DNA of 64,000 nt from Maricaulis sp017643475 (GCF_047123815.1 NZ_CP138920.1:2604001-2668000); one strand, 5' to 3'; counted from the first letter of the stretch, positions 17,685-29,113 are shown. The notes: a model not told the origin generated them from the sequence alone. Numbers and translations: made by a program.

Positions 17685-19103
17685 ATGATCCCGATCCATA
17701 CATACAAGGGCCGCCGCGTGGCTGTGTTCGGATTGGGGCGCACAGGTATTGCGGCCGCTAAAGCGCTGGAAGCCGGAGGCGCTGAGGTGTCGTCCTGGGA
17801 CGACTCTGAGGTCGCGCGTTCCAACGCCGAGGCTGCGGGTATCCACCTAGATGATCTCAATCGCCGGGACTGGGGCGATATCGCTGCCCTGGTGCTTTCG
17901 CCCGGTATTCCGCTGACGCATCCCAAACCGCACCGCATGGTCGAGCTGGCCAAGTCAGTGGGTGCGCCTGTGATCGGGGATATCGAGCTCTTCGCCCAGA
18001 CGATCGCCGACCTGCCGGAGCGCCGTCGTCCGAAAATCATCGGCGTGACCGGAACCAACGGCAAGTCTACAACCTCCGCGCTGATCGGACATATCCTTCG
18101 CGAGACGGGTCGCAATGCCATCGTGGCCGGCAATATCGGCGACGCGATCCTGGCGCAGGATCCGCCGCGTCCGGGATCGTATTATGTTCTGGAATTGTCG
18201 AGTTATCAGATCGACCTGACCCAGTCGCTGGAATGCGATGTGGCTGTACTGCTCAACATTTCGCCGGATCATCTGGACCGGCATGGCGGGTTTGACGGCT
18301 ATTTCGCCGCCAAGAAACGCCTGTTCGAAATGCAGAACACCCAGGGTGTCGCGATCATCGGTATCGATGACGACGAGACCAATGGTTTTTATTCAACCCT
18401 GCGTCAGCGGCGCCGAGAGGACCAGATCGTGCCCATTTCGGCAGGCCGTGTCTTTGCGCGCGGTGTTTATGCGCTGGGAGGCCGGGTTTATGACGCGCTG
18501 GACAGCGCCTCCCATCCACTTGTCGACCTCTCCAAGGCGCAGGCCTTGCCGGGGCGCCACAATGCCCAGAATGTCGCTGCCGCCCTGGCGGCTGTCCGCA
18601 TGCTGGGGATTGGTGGCCGTGCCGCGGCTGATGCGATCGCCAGTTTTGGTGGCTTGCCGCACCGACAGGAGATCATCGCTAATGAAGGCGGTGTGCGCTT
18701 CGTCAATGACAGCAAGGCGACCAATGCTGAAGCAGCGCTGCAGGCGATCAATTGTTACAGCGATATCTTCTGGATCGCGGGTGGGCGTGCCAAGGAGGAC
18801 GGGCTGGTCGCGCTGGAGCCATCGCTGCACCGAATACGCAAGGCCTATCTGATCGGAGAGGCACAGGACCAGTTCGCCGACGAGCTGGAGGGCAAGGTCA
18901 GCTGGCAGAAATGCGGTGATCTGGCCAAGGCCATCATTGCGGCACGTGAGGACACGCAAGGTGTGCCTGGAGCGGTGGTCCTGTTGTCTCCGGCCGCGGC
19001 CTCCTTTGATCAATTCAAGAGTTTCGAGGATCGGGGCGACGCGTTTTCCCGCCTGGTGCATGAAAACGGTGCCGCTTCCATGGCTGCTGGAGGCGCGGGT
19101 TGA
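17685..19103 (+). CDS. murD: UDP-MurNAc-L-Ala:D-glutamate ligase MurD
   Basis: A 472-residue cytoplasmic ATP-dependent ligase adding D-glutamate to UDP-MurNAc-L-Ala. An N-terminal Rossmann-like motif (VFGLGRTGIAAA) precedes the P-loop TGTNGKST at residues 122-129 and the LPGRHNAQNVAAALA block. It is slightly longer than E. coli MurD (about 440), as in other alphaproteobacteria. Its stop is shared with a TTG start of ftsW. Confidence 0.96.
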   Translation: MIPIHTYKGRRVAVFGLGRTGIAAAKALEAGGAEVSSWDDSEVARSNAEAAGIHLDDLNRRDWGDIAALVLSPGIPLTHPKPHRMVELAKSVGAPVIGDIELFAQTIADLPERRRPKIIGVTGTNGKSTTSALIGHILRETGRNAIVAGNIGDAILAQDPPRPGSYYVLELSSYQIDLTQSLECDVAVLLNISPDHLDRHGGFDGYFAAKKRLFEMQNTQGVAIIGIDDDETNGFYSTLRQRRREDQIVPISAGRVFARGVYALGGRVYDALDSASHPLVDLSKAQALPGRHNAQNVAAALAAVRMLGIGGRAAADAIASFGGLPHRQEIIANEGGVRFVNDSKATNAEAALQAINCYSDIFWIAGGRAKEDGLVALEPSLHRIRKAYLIGEAQDQFADELEGKVSWQKCGDLAKAIIAAREDTQGVPGAVVLLSPAAASFDQFKSFEDRGDAFSRLVHENGAASMAAGGAG

Positions 19104-20227
19104 ATGCGCTTGCTCCCCGCGCGGCCATAAGCTGGTGGCGCGGCATTGACCGGACCCTGTTGTTTGTTGTCCTGGCGTTGATAGCGACAGGCCTGATGTT
19201 GTCCATGGCCGCAAGCCCGGCCGCAGCCGATCGCCTCGGTATCGAGGATCCCTTCTATTTTCTCTATCGACAGGGCGTTTTCGCGACGCTGTCGCTTATT
19301 GGTGTGCTGGCGATTTCCTCGCTCTCAGCCACCGGTGCACGCCGCCTTGCGGCTGTTGCCTTGCTGGGCTCTCTGGCCTTGATGATCGCCATGCCCTTTA
19401 TCGGGCACGAGGTGAAGGGCGCGACCCGTTGGATTCGTATCGGCAGTTTCGGGCTGCAGCCATCCGAATTTCTCAAACCCGCCCTGATCGTCACGGCCGC
19501 CTGGCTGTTTGCAGAGCAAAAGCGCGGAGCGCCCGTGCCCGGGCGTATAATCGCCTTTGCGATCTTTCTCGTATCGATCGGGCTTTTGATGATTCAGCCG
19601 GACTTCGGCCAGTCCGTGCTTCTGACGCTGTGTTTTGGTGGCGTTTTTTTCGCCTCGGGCCTGTCCTGGATCTGGGTTGCCGGCCTGGGTGGCCTGGCCG
19701 TGGCCGGTTCTGGTGCGGCCTATATGATGTTTCCCCATGTCGCCAGCCGCGTTGAACGTTTTCTCGATCCGGAGAGTGGCGACACCTATCAGATCGACCG
19801 GGCCATGGATGCGATTTCGCGTGGCGGTATTGCCGGTGTAGGTCCGGGTGAGGGGGAGGTGAAGCACTTTCTGCCCGATGCGCACACGGATTTCATTTTC
19901 TCGGTTGCCGCCGAGGAATTCGGCCTGCTCGCCTCATTGTCGATCATCGGCCTGTTTTCCATTCTCGTCGCGCGCGCCTGGAGCCAGGCCATGCGTTTGA
20001 CCGATCATTTCGCGCAGCTGGCTGTTGCTGGCCTGGCCTTGCAATTCGGATTGCAGGCGCTGGTCAACATCGCTGTGAACTTGAACCTGATCCCGCCAAA
20101 GGGCATGACTTTGCCTTTCGTTTCCTACGGGGGATCTTCCATGCTCGCGCTCGCTTTCGGAGCCGGCCTGATGCTGGCCTTCACCCGTCGCCGTCCCGGC
20201 GCTTATTCCAGTCGATACACCGCATGA
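19100..20227 (+). CDS. ftsW: Peptidoglycan glycosyltransferase FtsW (SEDS family)
   Basis: A 375-residue inner-membrane polymerase of the septal wall, working with FtsI. About ten membrane helices; SEDS marks include KGATRWIRIGSFGLQPSEFLKPA, QPDFGQS, GIAGVGPGEGEVKHFLPDAHTDFIFS and the late PPKGMTLPFVSYGGSS block. The start is a TTG at 19100 that overlaps the murD stop as TTGA; the nearby ATG at 19104 is out of frame. The rare start codon suggests translation coupled to murD. Confidence 0.93.
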   Translation: MNALAPRAAISWWRGIDRTLLFVVLALIATGLMLSMAASPAAADRLGIEDPFYFLYRQGVFATLSLIGVLAISSLSATGARRLAAVALLGSLALMIAMPFIGHEVKGATRWIRIGSFGLQPSEFLKPALIVTAAWLFAEQKRGAPVPGRIIAFAIFLVSIGLLMIQPDFGQSVLLTLCFGGVFFASGLSWIWVAGLGGLAVAGSGAAYMMFPHVASRVERFLDPESGDTYQIDRAMDAISRGGIAGVGPGEGEVKHFLPDAHTDFIFSVAAEEFGLLASLSIIGLFSILVARAWSQAMRLTDHFAQLAVAGLALQFGLQALVNIAVNLNLIPPKGMTLPFVSYGGSSMLALAFGAGLMLAFTRRRPGAYSSRYTA

Positions 20228-21326
20228 CACCCAGACGTTGCCTGATTGCCGCCGGAGGAACCGGCGGACACATGTTCCCTGCGCGCGCGGCCGCCGAAGC
20301 GCTGATCAAGCGTGGCTGGCAGATCCGCCTCGTGACCGATGCGCGCGGCATGAAACATACCGAAGAATTTCCGGCCGTGGCCGTCGACGAAATCCACGCG
20401 GCCAGTCCCTTCACCAAGAACCCGCTGAAACTTCTCAAGGCCGGGGTCGAGCTGACCCGTGGTCTGGCTGAGACCCAGGCCATCGTAAAGGCGTGGAAAC
20501 CGGATGTTGTGGCGGGGTTTGGCGGATATCCCGCTTTCCCGGCCATCGCCTCGGCGAGGACGGCAGGCATTCCGTTTTGCATTCACGAGCAGAATGCGGT
20601 GCTGGGCCGGGTCAATCGGACGTTTGCGTCCAAGGCGGGTTTCATAGCGTCCGGTTTCGAACGCCTCGACCGCCTGCCCGAGCGGGCCCGCAAGCGCCAT
20701 ATCCTGACGGGCAATCCCCTGCGAGCGCCGATCGTGGACGCGCGAGCCGCCGGTTATCCCGAAATCTCGGATGACAGCCGGATCAACCTGCTGGTTCTGG
20801 GCGGAAGTCTCGGCGCGCGCATCCTGTCCGAGACGATTCCGGCGGCGATCGCAATGCTCCCGGAAAAGCTCAAATCTCGCCTTGATGTCGTCCAACAGAC
20901 ACGCGAAGAAAATCTCGACATGGCGCGAGAGACTTACAGCAACGCCGGCGTAAACGCCCACTGCGAGCCCTTCTTCAAGAATGTGGGGGAGCTGTTGGCC
21001 AATTCCCATTTCGTGATCGGACGGGCCGGGGCCTCAACGGTGTCGGAAGTCGCCGGCGTGGGGCGTCCCGCGATTTTCTGTCCGCTCGGTATCGCTGCTG
21101 ACGATCACCAGAGCGCCAATACCGAGGGTCTCTACAAGGCGGTGGCGGCGGATGTTCTGCCCGAAGCCGATTTCACTGCAGAACGGCTGAGCGAATTGCT
21201 GGAAACCCGCCTGTCGAACCCGCAGGATCTGAAAGAACGCGCAGCTGCAGCGCGGGCGTTGGGGCGCCCGGATGCGGCTGAGGCGCTGGCCAAGGCCGTG
21301 GACGGCCTGGTGACAGGAGTAGTTGT

Positions 21327-21330
<4 letters not shown>
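20224..21330 (+). CDS. murG: Lipid II synthase MurG (GlcNAc transferase)
   Basis: A 368-residue GT28 glycosyltransferase on the inner face of the membrane; it adds GlcNAc to lipid I to give lipid II. The N-terminal loop GGTGGH is at residues 11-16; the mid-protein HEQNAVLGRVNR and the C-terminal IGRAGASTVSEVAGVGRPAIF blocks bind acceptor and UDP-GlcNAc. Four-base ATGA overlaps join it to ftsW and murC. Confidence 0.96.
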
Positions 21331-22729
<1,399 letters not shown>

Positions 22730-22733
<4 letters not shown>

Positions 22734-23650
22734 GCCTCATCGAGCGCCTTCCAACCGTTCGCGGCAAATACATCGAGCATGCGCCGCTCAAGGACGTCAC
22801 CTGGCTGCGGGTCGGTGGTCCGGCGGACGTGATGTATCTGCCGGCGGACGAGGCAGATCTGTCGCGTTTCCTCGCTGAAACCCCGGACGATATCCCGGTG
22901 CACGTGCTCGGCGCGGGATCGAACACGTTGGTGCGTGATGGCGGTATCCGCGGTGTTGTCATTCGCCTGGCGGGGCCGTTTGCGCGCACGGAAGTGCTCG
23001 AAGGCAATCGACTGAAGGCGGGCGCCGGTGCGCTGGACAAGATGGTCGCCAAGGCGGCAGCGAAGGCTGGCCTTTCGGGCATGGAATACCTGGTTGGAGT
23101 GCCGGGCACGATTGGTGGCGCGCTGCGCATGAATGCCGGTTGTTATGACCAGGAAACCAAGGACGTCGTCGTCTCTGTGCGTGCGATCGACCGCCTGGGC
23201 CGCATCATCGAGGCGAGCCCGGAAGAGCTGAACTATTCCTATCGCCATTGTGAGGCGCCGGAAGACTGGATCTTCACCTCGGCGGTGTTCCAGGGCACAC
23301 CGGACGAGCCCACCGCTATCGAAGCGCGCATGAATGGCATCACCGAACGGCGCGAGGGCACCCAGCCGATCCGTGAGAAGACCTCCGGTTCGACTTTTGC
23401 CAATCCGGACGCGCCGGGCACGCCCAATCAGCGCCGCTCCTGGCAATTGATCGACAGTGTCGGCGGGCGTGGCTATCGCGTCGGCGGGGCGTTCTTTTCC
23501 GAACAGCACTGTAACTTCCTTATCAATGACGGCACGGCGACCGCGGCAGACCTGGAACAGGTCGGCGAGGATGTGCGCGCCCGTGTGAAGGAAAAACACG
23601 GCGTGGATCTGCGCTGGGAAGTGAAACGGGTTGGGGAGCCCCAGGAGTAA
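22730..23650 (+). CDS. murB: UDP-N-acetylenolpyruvoylglucosamine reductase MurB
   Basis: A 306-residue FAD enzyme that reduces UDP-GlcNAc-enolpyruvate to UDP-MurNAc with NADPH. The FAD-binding part includes VLGAGSNTLVRDGG and GVPGTIGGALRMNAGCY; the C-terminal part includes KTSGSTFANPD, with the Ser that protonates the substrate. The start is set at the TTG at 22730, sharing bases with the murC stop (TTGA), because this gives the normal type-I MurB N-terminus; a longer start at 22691 would add 13 residues inside murC. Confidence 0.93.
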
Positions 23651-23653
23651 GTC

Positions 23654-24568
23654 ATGAGCAAACGTATCGCAGTCCTTCTGGGCGGTTTGTCCCCCGAGCG
23701 TGAAGTCTCGCTGGTGTCCGGCAAGGCGGTGGCTGATGGTCTGCGCGAAAAGGGCCATGACGTTGTCGAGATCGATGCCGGGCGAGACCTCTATAACCAG
23801 CTGGTCGAGGCTGATCCGGATATCGTCTTCAACGCGCTGCATGGCGAGTGGGGCGAGGATGGAATGGTGCAGGGCGTGCTGGAGCATTTCGGCAAGCCTT
23901 ATACGCATTCCGGTGTGCTGGCCTCGGCCCTGGCGATGAACAAGCAGATGGCCAAGGACGTGCTGCGCGCGGCGGGAATACCCTGTCCGGAAGGCATGCT
24001 GGTCAATCGCTTCGAGGCGGCCAAGACACATGCGATGAAACCGCCATACGTGGCCAAACCCAATGCACAGGGCTCGTCGGTCGGTGTTCATATCGTTCTG
24101 GAAGGCGCCAATCGTCCTCCGGCCGGGCTCGCTGCGGAGACGGATGATCTGGGTGATGAGGTGCTGGTTGAGCGCTATGTGCCGGGCCGGGAGCTGACCG
24201 TTGCGGTGATGGAGGACCGGGCGCTCGCCGTCACCGAGATCATCCCGAACACGACTTTCTATGATTACGAGGCGAAGTACGCGGCTGGCGGATCTGATCA
24301 TATTTTACCGGCAAAAATTCCGGCAGAGGTCGAGAAGCTGGCCATGGAAATGGCGCTAAAAGCCCATAAAACCTTGGAATGTCGCGGGCTGACACGGTGT
24401 GACTTCCGTTACGACGAATCAGCAGAACACCCGCTATGGTTACTCGAAATTAACACCCAGCCGGGCATGACTCCTACGTCTTTAGCGCCAGAACAGGCGC
24501 AGTACTGCGGGATCGCGTTTCCAGATCTCGTGGATTGGATGGCGGAGAATGCGTCGTGTCGAAGGTGA
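23654..24568 (+). CDS. ddl: D-alanine--D-alanine ligase
   Basis: A 304-residue ATP-grasp enzyme that makes the D-Ala-D-Ala used by MurF. N-terminal block VLLGGLSPEREVSLVSG, the HGEWGEDGMVQG segment, and the C-terminal metal and substrate site EINTQPGMTP are typical of DdlB. It lies 3 bp after murB and overlaps ftsQ by 13 bp. Confidence 0.96.
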   Translation: MSKRIAVLLGGLSPEREVSLVSGKAVADGLREKGHDVVEIDAGRDLYNQLVEADPDIVFNALHGEWGEDGMVQGVLEHFGKPYTHSGVLASALAMNKQMAKDVLRAAGIPCPEGMLVNRFEAAKTHAMKPPYVAKPNAQGSSVGVHIVLEGANRPPAGLAAETDDLGDEVLVERYVPGRELTVAVMEDRALAVTEIIPNTTFYDYEAKYAAGGSDHILPAKIPAEVEKLAMEMALKAHKTLECRGLTRCDFRYDESAEHPLWLLEINTQPGMTPTSLAPEQAQYCGIAFPDLVDWMAENASCRR

Positions 24569-25464
24569 GGCGCGGTGGACCGAAAAAGACGGTCCGTCGT
24601 AGAACCAGAGCCAAGTCCGCCGCGGTCCCAGCACCGCGGCGTTTGCGTAATTGGGTGGAAGCCCAGGTCCGAAGTGCGCGTTATCGTGTTGCCAATGCTG
24701 CTCGTCTGGGCGGAATTGCGCTCGCGGGCGTTGCGGCAGTGACCGTAGCTGGTCTGGCCCTGTTCGGCCAGCTTGATGACGTGCGCCAGTCTGTTGTCAC
24801 CCATTCCCAGGTTCAGCTCGCCAAGGCCGGATTTGCCGTTGAGACCATTGATGTCTCCGGTGCCCAGGGCGTGATCGCCCACAATATTGTCGAGGCGACA
24901 GGCCTTGAGGGCGGTTATCCGATTTTTGCGGTCGATCCGGACGAGATCCGTGAACGTGTCGAAGCCATGCCGATTGTGCGTACGGCGTCTGTGGCGCGTT
25001 TGTGGCCCAATTCCGTGGCCGTCGTTGTTGAAACCCGCGAGGCCTTCGCCCTGTGGCAGGTTGAAGGACAGCTCAACGTGATCGACCGCTATGGCGTCGT
25101 GATGGGGCAGGCCGATGTGATGTCGCCGCCCGATCTGCCTCTGGTTGTCGCCGAAGGTGCCAATGACAGCGTCGTCGAGATTGTCGAAGCGCTGGATCGT
25201 CACCCGACCATTCGGGCCGAGGTCGTCGGTGCCGTGCGTGTGGGCGAGCGTCGCTGGAATCTGCGTCTTGAAAACGGCGCCGACATCAAGCTGCCGGAAG
25301 GCGATGTAAACGCCTCGCTGGCGATTCTTGCGCGCCTGCATTCCGAGCGGGGCGTATTGCGCCTGGCGGCCGAGAGTTTCGACCTGCGCGGGCAGGGTGA
25401 CCTGATTGTACGAGCCTTGCCGGACCGCGCTGCGGCTGCAGGTATGCGGGAGCGCGACGCATGA
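24556..25464 (+). CDS. ftsQ: Cell division protein FtsQ
   Basis: A 302-residue bitopic inner-membrane divisome protein. A strongly basic cytoplasmic N-terminus is followed by one membrane helix (about residues 50-75), then the POTRA domain (about 85-160) and the FtsQ/DivIB domain. The start is the GTG at 24556, eight bases after GGCGGAG; an upstream TTG at 24535 has no ribosome site. The 3' end overlaps ftsA (ATGA). Confidence 0.92.
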   Translation: MSKVRRGGPKKTVRRRTRAKSAAVPAPRRLRNWVEAQVRSARYRVANAARLGGIALAGVAAVTVAGLALFGQLDDVRQSVVTHSQVQLAKAGFAVETIDVSGAQGVIAHNIVEATGLEGGYPIFAVDPDEIRERVEAMPIVRTASVARLWPNSVAVVVETREAFALWQVEGQLNVIDRYGVVMGQADVMSPPDLPLVVAEGANDSVVEIVEALDRHPTIRAEVVGAVRVGERRWNLRLENGADIKLPEGDVNASLAILARLHSERGVLRLAAESFDLRGQGDLIVRALPDRAAAAGMRERDA

Positions 25465-26792
25465 GTTTCTTTGGCATGTTCCAGCGCCAGTCCCCGGCCG
25501 CCCAACAGCCGGCCAAGGGCAATGGCGTCTATGCTGCGCTGGATGTTGGCTCGTCCAAGGTTGCGTGTTTCATCGCACGGACTGACGAGACCATTGCCGG
25601 TCCGCGTCCGCGCATGGTCGGCGTTGGCCATCAGTCCAGTCGTGGCGTCCGCGGGGGCGCAATTGTCGACATGGACGGTGCTTCCGAAGCGATCCGCGCA
25701 GCGGTTGAACAGGCCGAGCGTATGGCCGGCACGGCTGTGACCGCAGTCAGTGTCAGCCTGTCTGCTGGACAGCCGAACTCAACCCGTATTGCTGCAGAGA
25801 TTGACCTGCATAATCGCGAAGTGACCGCTAAGGACCTTCGCAAGCTTCTCAATGGCGCTCTGTCGGAATTCCAGGTGGATGACCGTGTCATCCTTCACGC
25901 CATTCCCTTGTCCTGGTCAGTGGATGATCATCGCGGTATCCGCGACCCGCGTGGCATGTATGGCCGTACTCTGGGCGTTGAAGTGCATGTCATCACGGCG
26001 GCGGTCGGGCCGCTACGCAATCTGATGAATTGTGTCGAGCGTTGTCATCTCAATCTCAAGGGTGTCGTCGCAACCCCGTACGCATCCGGGCTGTCCGCGC
26101 TGGGCGATGACGAGGTAAAGCTGGGCGCAACCTTGATTGACATGGGCGCCGGTGCGTCCACAGCGGCCGTATTTGCGGACGGGGCCTTGCTACACATCGA
26201 CAGCGTGCCGCTGGGCGGTACGCATGTGACGTCGGATATCGCGCGCGGACTGTCGACGCCGATCGCCGCGGCCGAGCGTCTCAAGGTTCTTTACGGGTGC
26301 GCATTGGATAGTCCGGAGGATGATCAGCAAATGATCGAAGTACCTCCGGTGGTGGGGGAGGAGGGAGTCGGGTACGGCACAGCACCACGCTCTCTCCTCA
26401 ACTCCATTATTCGTCCGCGTCTCGAGGAGACTTTCGAGTTGATCCGCGATCGTCTCGATGTTGCGGGTGTCCTGGCGGCGAGTGGCCGGACCATGGTGCT
26501 GACCGGTGGTGCAGCGCAATTGCCCGGCGCGACCGAGGTCGCAGCCCGTATCTTCGGCAAACAGGTTCGAGTTGCGGGCCCGAGCGGCATAACCGGCCTT
26601 GGCGATGCTGTGGCCGGTCCGGCTTTCAGTTCCGTCGCAGGGATTGTGCGGCGCGAGACACGCGGTGCCGCCGAAGCCATTTCCGGACCGCCACAAATGA
26701 TGGACACGCCAGTGCGCGAGCGCCAAGCCCGTCCGGCCGGCGAGGCCAAGGGCGCCGCTGCGATGTGGCGCTGGTTTGCGGAAAGCTTTTAG
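25461..26792 (+). CDS. ftsA: Cell division protein FtsA
   Basis: A 443-residue actin-like ATPase that tethers FtsZ to the membrane and recruits late division proteins. Actin-fold motifs are seen at YAALDVGSSKVACFIA (phosphate 1), DMGAGASTAAVF (phosphate 2) and VLTGGAAQLPG (adenosine). The C-terminal end MWRWFAESF is the expected amphipathic membrane-targeting helix. It overlaps ftsQ; a 94-bp gap and an unknown gene separate it from ftsZ. Confidence 0.95.
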   Translation: MSFFGMFQRQSPAAQQPAKGNGVYAALDVGSSKVACFIARTDETIAGPRPRMVGVGHQSSRGVRGGAIVDMDGASEAIRAAVEQAERMAGTAVTAVSVSLSAGQPNSTRIAAEIDLHNREVTAKDLRKLLNGALSEFQVDDRVILHAIPLSWSVDDHRGIRDPRGMYGRTLGVEVHVITAAVGPLRNLMNCVERCHLNLKGVVATPYASGLSALGDDEVKLGATLIDMGAGASTAAVFADGALLHIDSVPLGGTHVTSDIARGLSTPIAAAERLKVLYGCALDSPEDDQQMIEVPPVVGEEGVGYGTAPRSLLNSIIRPRLEETFELIRDRLDVAGVLAASGRTMVLTGGAAQLPGATEVAARIFGKQVRVAGPSGITGLGDAVAGPAFSSVAGIVRRETRGAAEAISGPPQMMDTPVRERQARPAGEAKGAAAMWRWFAESF

Positions 26793-26886
26793 GGCCCAAT
26801 TACTTGCATAAACAATGAATGGGTGTGGTGCTGACAGGCATCATCTCATGCGTGTATGTACGGTCTTCGCTGGAGTTGAAGGTCCC

Positions 26887-27282
26887 ATGGCGCATCATCA
26901 CGTTTCCATCTGCAAGCAGTCCGGCCATGTTCAGGCCGTCATCGACGGCTATGAGGACTGGTTCTCGGCGACAGGCGTGGTCGAGGAGATTGTCGACGCG
27001 CTTGAAGCGAGCGACCTGCGTCGGGTGCAGCTTGATTTCCGGACCGCTCAGCTGGGTATTCATCCTGGTGATGCCGTCGAAATCGCGAACTTCTTTACAT
27101 CTGTCACCGAGTTGAAGCTCGAAGTCACGATTTACCCGCCTGCCTCCGAACGGGGCCGGCAGGTGATCACGGCTTTCGCAAGCCAGATGTTACTTGCGGG
27201 ACATAGTGTGCAGACCCGTGTCTGGACTGATAATCCAAGTGCGGATGATCAAGCGGGCGAGTCTTGGCGCGCTACGGCTTAG
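26887..27282 (+). CDS. Unknown protein encoded between ftsA and ftsZ
   Basis: A 131-residue soluble protein with no recognised domain. It starts with a His-rich MAHHHVSIC, has a regular alternation of hydrophobic strands and helices in the middle (RRVQLDFRTAQLG, TELKLEVTIYPP) and a hydrophilic tail. The ATG at 26887 follows GAAGG at good spacing; an upstream ATG at 26848 has no ribosome site. The strand/helix pattern faintly recalls STAS-like domains, but this is a guess. Its place inside the core ftsA-ftsZ gap suggests a role linked to division or simple co-expression. Confidence 0.75.
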   Translation: MAHHHVSICKQSGHVQAVIDGYEDWFSATGVVEEIVDALEASDLRRVQLDFRTAQLGIHPGDAVEIANFFTSVTELKLEVTIYPPASERGRQVITAFASQMLLAGHSVQTRVWTDNPSADDQAGESWRATA

Positions 27283-27349
27283 GGTGGTGCCGGCGCGGAA
27301 AACCACTCGTCAATAAATCCTGCCAAATTCTATGCATTTCTTATCACGC

Positions 27350-27404
27350 TTAACACTCGCTTAAGGCTCCCAAGCAGACAATACCCCGTGAATCGCTGTT
27401 AACC
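27350..27404. promoter_or_regulatory. ftsZ promoter region: CtrA-type site, GANTC site and TTAACC word
   Basis: TTAA at 27350-27353 and TTAA at 27361-27364 are separated by exactly 7 bp, the full CtrA recognition pattern (TTAA-N7-TTAA). A GAATC methylation site for CcrM lies at 27390-27394 and a TTAACC word at 27399-27404. In Caulobacter crescentus CtrA represses ftsZ and CcrM methylation supports its transcription, so the same cell-cycle control is likely here. Confidence 0.7.
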
Positions 27405-27429
27405 TTAATATCCGTACACGGGGTCGATC

Positions 27430-29064
27430 ATGACGCTCAATCTCTCCATTCCGGAAACGACCGAATTGCGGCCGCGCATCGTCGTCTTTGGTGTCGGCGG
27501 CGCAGGGGGGAACGCGGTCAACAACATGATTGAATCCAGCCTGGAAGGTGTCGACTTCGTCGTTGCGAATACCGACGCCCAGGCACTGACCCGTTCACAG
27601 ACTGAAAAGCGCGTCCAGATCGGCGCGGCGATCACCGAAGGCCTGGGCGCGGGCGCGCGACCGGAAGTTGGTGCCCAGTCTGCTGAGGAATCCATTGACG
27701 AGATCCGTGAGCACCTTGCCGGTGCCCACATGGTATTCATCACCGCCGGCATGGGCGGCGGCACGGGGACGGGCGCAGCGCCCGTCGTGGCCGCAGCAGC
27801 GCGCGAGATGGGCATCCTGACCGTCGGTGTGGTGACCAAACCGTTCCACTTCGAAGGCACGCGCCGCATGAAAATGGCGGAGAGCGGTATCGACCAGCTC
27901 CAGGATCATGTCGACACGCTGATCGTGATCCCGAACCAGAACCTCTTCCGCATTGCGACGGAAAAGACGACCTTTGCCGAAGCTTTCTCCATGGCCGACC
28001 AGGTTCTCCATTCCGGCGTCCGTGGAATTACCGACCTGATGGTCATGCCGGGCCTGATAAATCTTGACTTCGCCGACGTTCGCGCCGTCATGAACGAGAT
28101 GGGCAAGGCGATGATGGGCACGGGCGAGGCCGAAGGCGAGAAACGCGCCGTTGAAGCTGCGCAGGCCGCGATTTCAAATCCGCTTCTGGACGATGTCTCC
28201 ATGAAGGGCGCCACCGGCGTGCTCATCAACATCACCGGCGGGTACGATATGACCCTCTACGAGGTGGACGAGGCTGCCAATGAAATCCGCGCGGAAGTTG
28301 ATCCGGATGCGAATATCATCGTCGGCTCTACCTTCGACGAAAACATGGAAGGTTCCATGCGTGTATCGGTGGTCGCGACCGGTATCGAGGCTGAAGCCAT
28401 GGTGGCTCCGGACCCACGTGCCCGTACACGTCCGGCTGAACGGCAGCCGGCAGTCGCGGCTCAGCCCGCTGCCGCCGGCAATAACGCCAATGACGCCATC
28501 CTCCCGTGGAAGCGCATGAATTCTGATCGTCCGGGTCGGGTCATGGCCGAGCAGCAACGCTCCGAAGCGCCACAGCCACGTCACGAGACACCGGTTGAGC
28601 CGGAAGTCCAGGCAGAGCCGATGAAATTGGCTGCGGGTGCCGAGGAAATGGTCGATGCTGTGGCTCAGCAGCGCGAGATGCCGTCTGCTGATCCGTTTAT
28701 TGCTCCGGCTGAACAGGTTGCCCAGGCTCCGGTCGAGGCACCGCAGGTCGTCATGGATCGTGAGCGTCTCCAGCGTGAGGCGGAAACACTGAATGCACGT
28801 TACGAGCAGCGTCGTGCCAGCGAAGAGCCGGCACCTGCTGCAACCGCTCCAACTCCGCAAGCGCCTGCGGAAGAGCCCAAGCGCGGTTTCTCGCTGTTTG
28901 GACGTCGTCGCAAGCCGGCTGAGAGCGCACCAAAAACGGCTCCGGTCGCCTCCAAGGCGCCCAGTGTCCAAGCACCGCGCGCGCCATCCGGGGACCTGTT
29001 TGGTGACAGCCTGGACGAGGGCGATCTTGAGATTCCGGCCTTCCTGCGTCGCCAGGCGAATTGA
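27430..29064 (+). CDS. ftsZ: Cell division protein FtsZ
   Basis: A 544-residue tubulin-like GTPase that forms the Z ring. The GTPase domain covers about residues 15-325, with VGGAGGNA (22-29) and the tubulin signature GMGGGTGTG (107-115); the T7 loop NLDFADVRAVM is present. A long, Pro/Ala/Gln/Glu-rich disordered linker of about 200 residues follows, typical of alphaproteobacteria, and the C-terminus ends in the conserved peptide EIPAFLRRQAN that binds FtsA and other partners. It has its own promoter region and is followed by a strong terminator. Confidence 0.97.
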   Translation: MTLNLSIPETTELRPRIVVFGVGGAGGNAVNNMIESSLEGVDFVVANTDAQALTRSQTEKRVQIGAAITEGLGAGARPEVGAQSAEESIDEIREHLAGAHMVFITAGMGGGTGTGAAPVVAAAAREMGILTVGVVTKPFHFEGTRRMKMAESGIDQLQDHVDTLIVIPNQNLFRIATEKTTFAEAFSMADQVLHSGVRGITDLMVMPGLINLDFADVRAVMNEMGKAMMGTGEAEGEKRAVEAAQAAISNPLLDDVSMKGATGVLINITGGYDMTLYEVDEAANEIRAEVDPDANIIVGSTFDENMEGSMRVSVVATGIEAEAMVAPDPRARTRPAERQPAVAAQPAAAGNNANDAILPWKRMNSDRPGRVMAEQQRSEAPQPRHETPVEPEVQAEPMKLAAGAEEMVDAVAQQREMPSADPFIAPAEQVAQAPVEAPQVVMDRERLQREAETLNARYEQRRASEEPAPAATAPTPQAPAEEPKRGFSLFGRRRKPAESAPKTAPVASKAPSVQAPRAPSGDLFGDSLDEGDLEIPAFLRRQAN

Positions 29065-29113
29065 TTGAAACAATCGCGTAACAAACCGCAACAAAGCTTT
29101 AGTTGTAGTCTAA

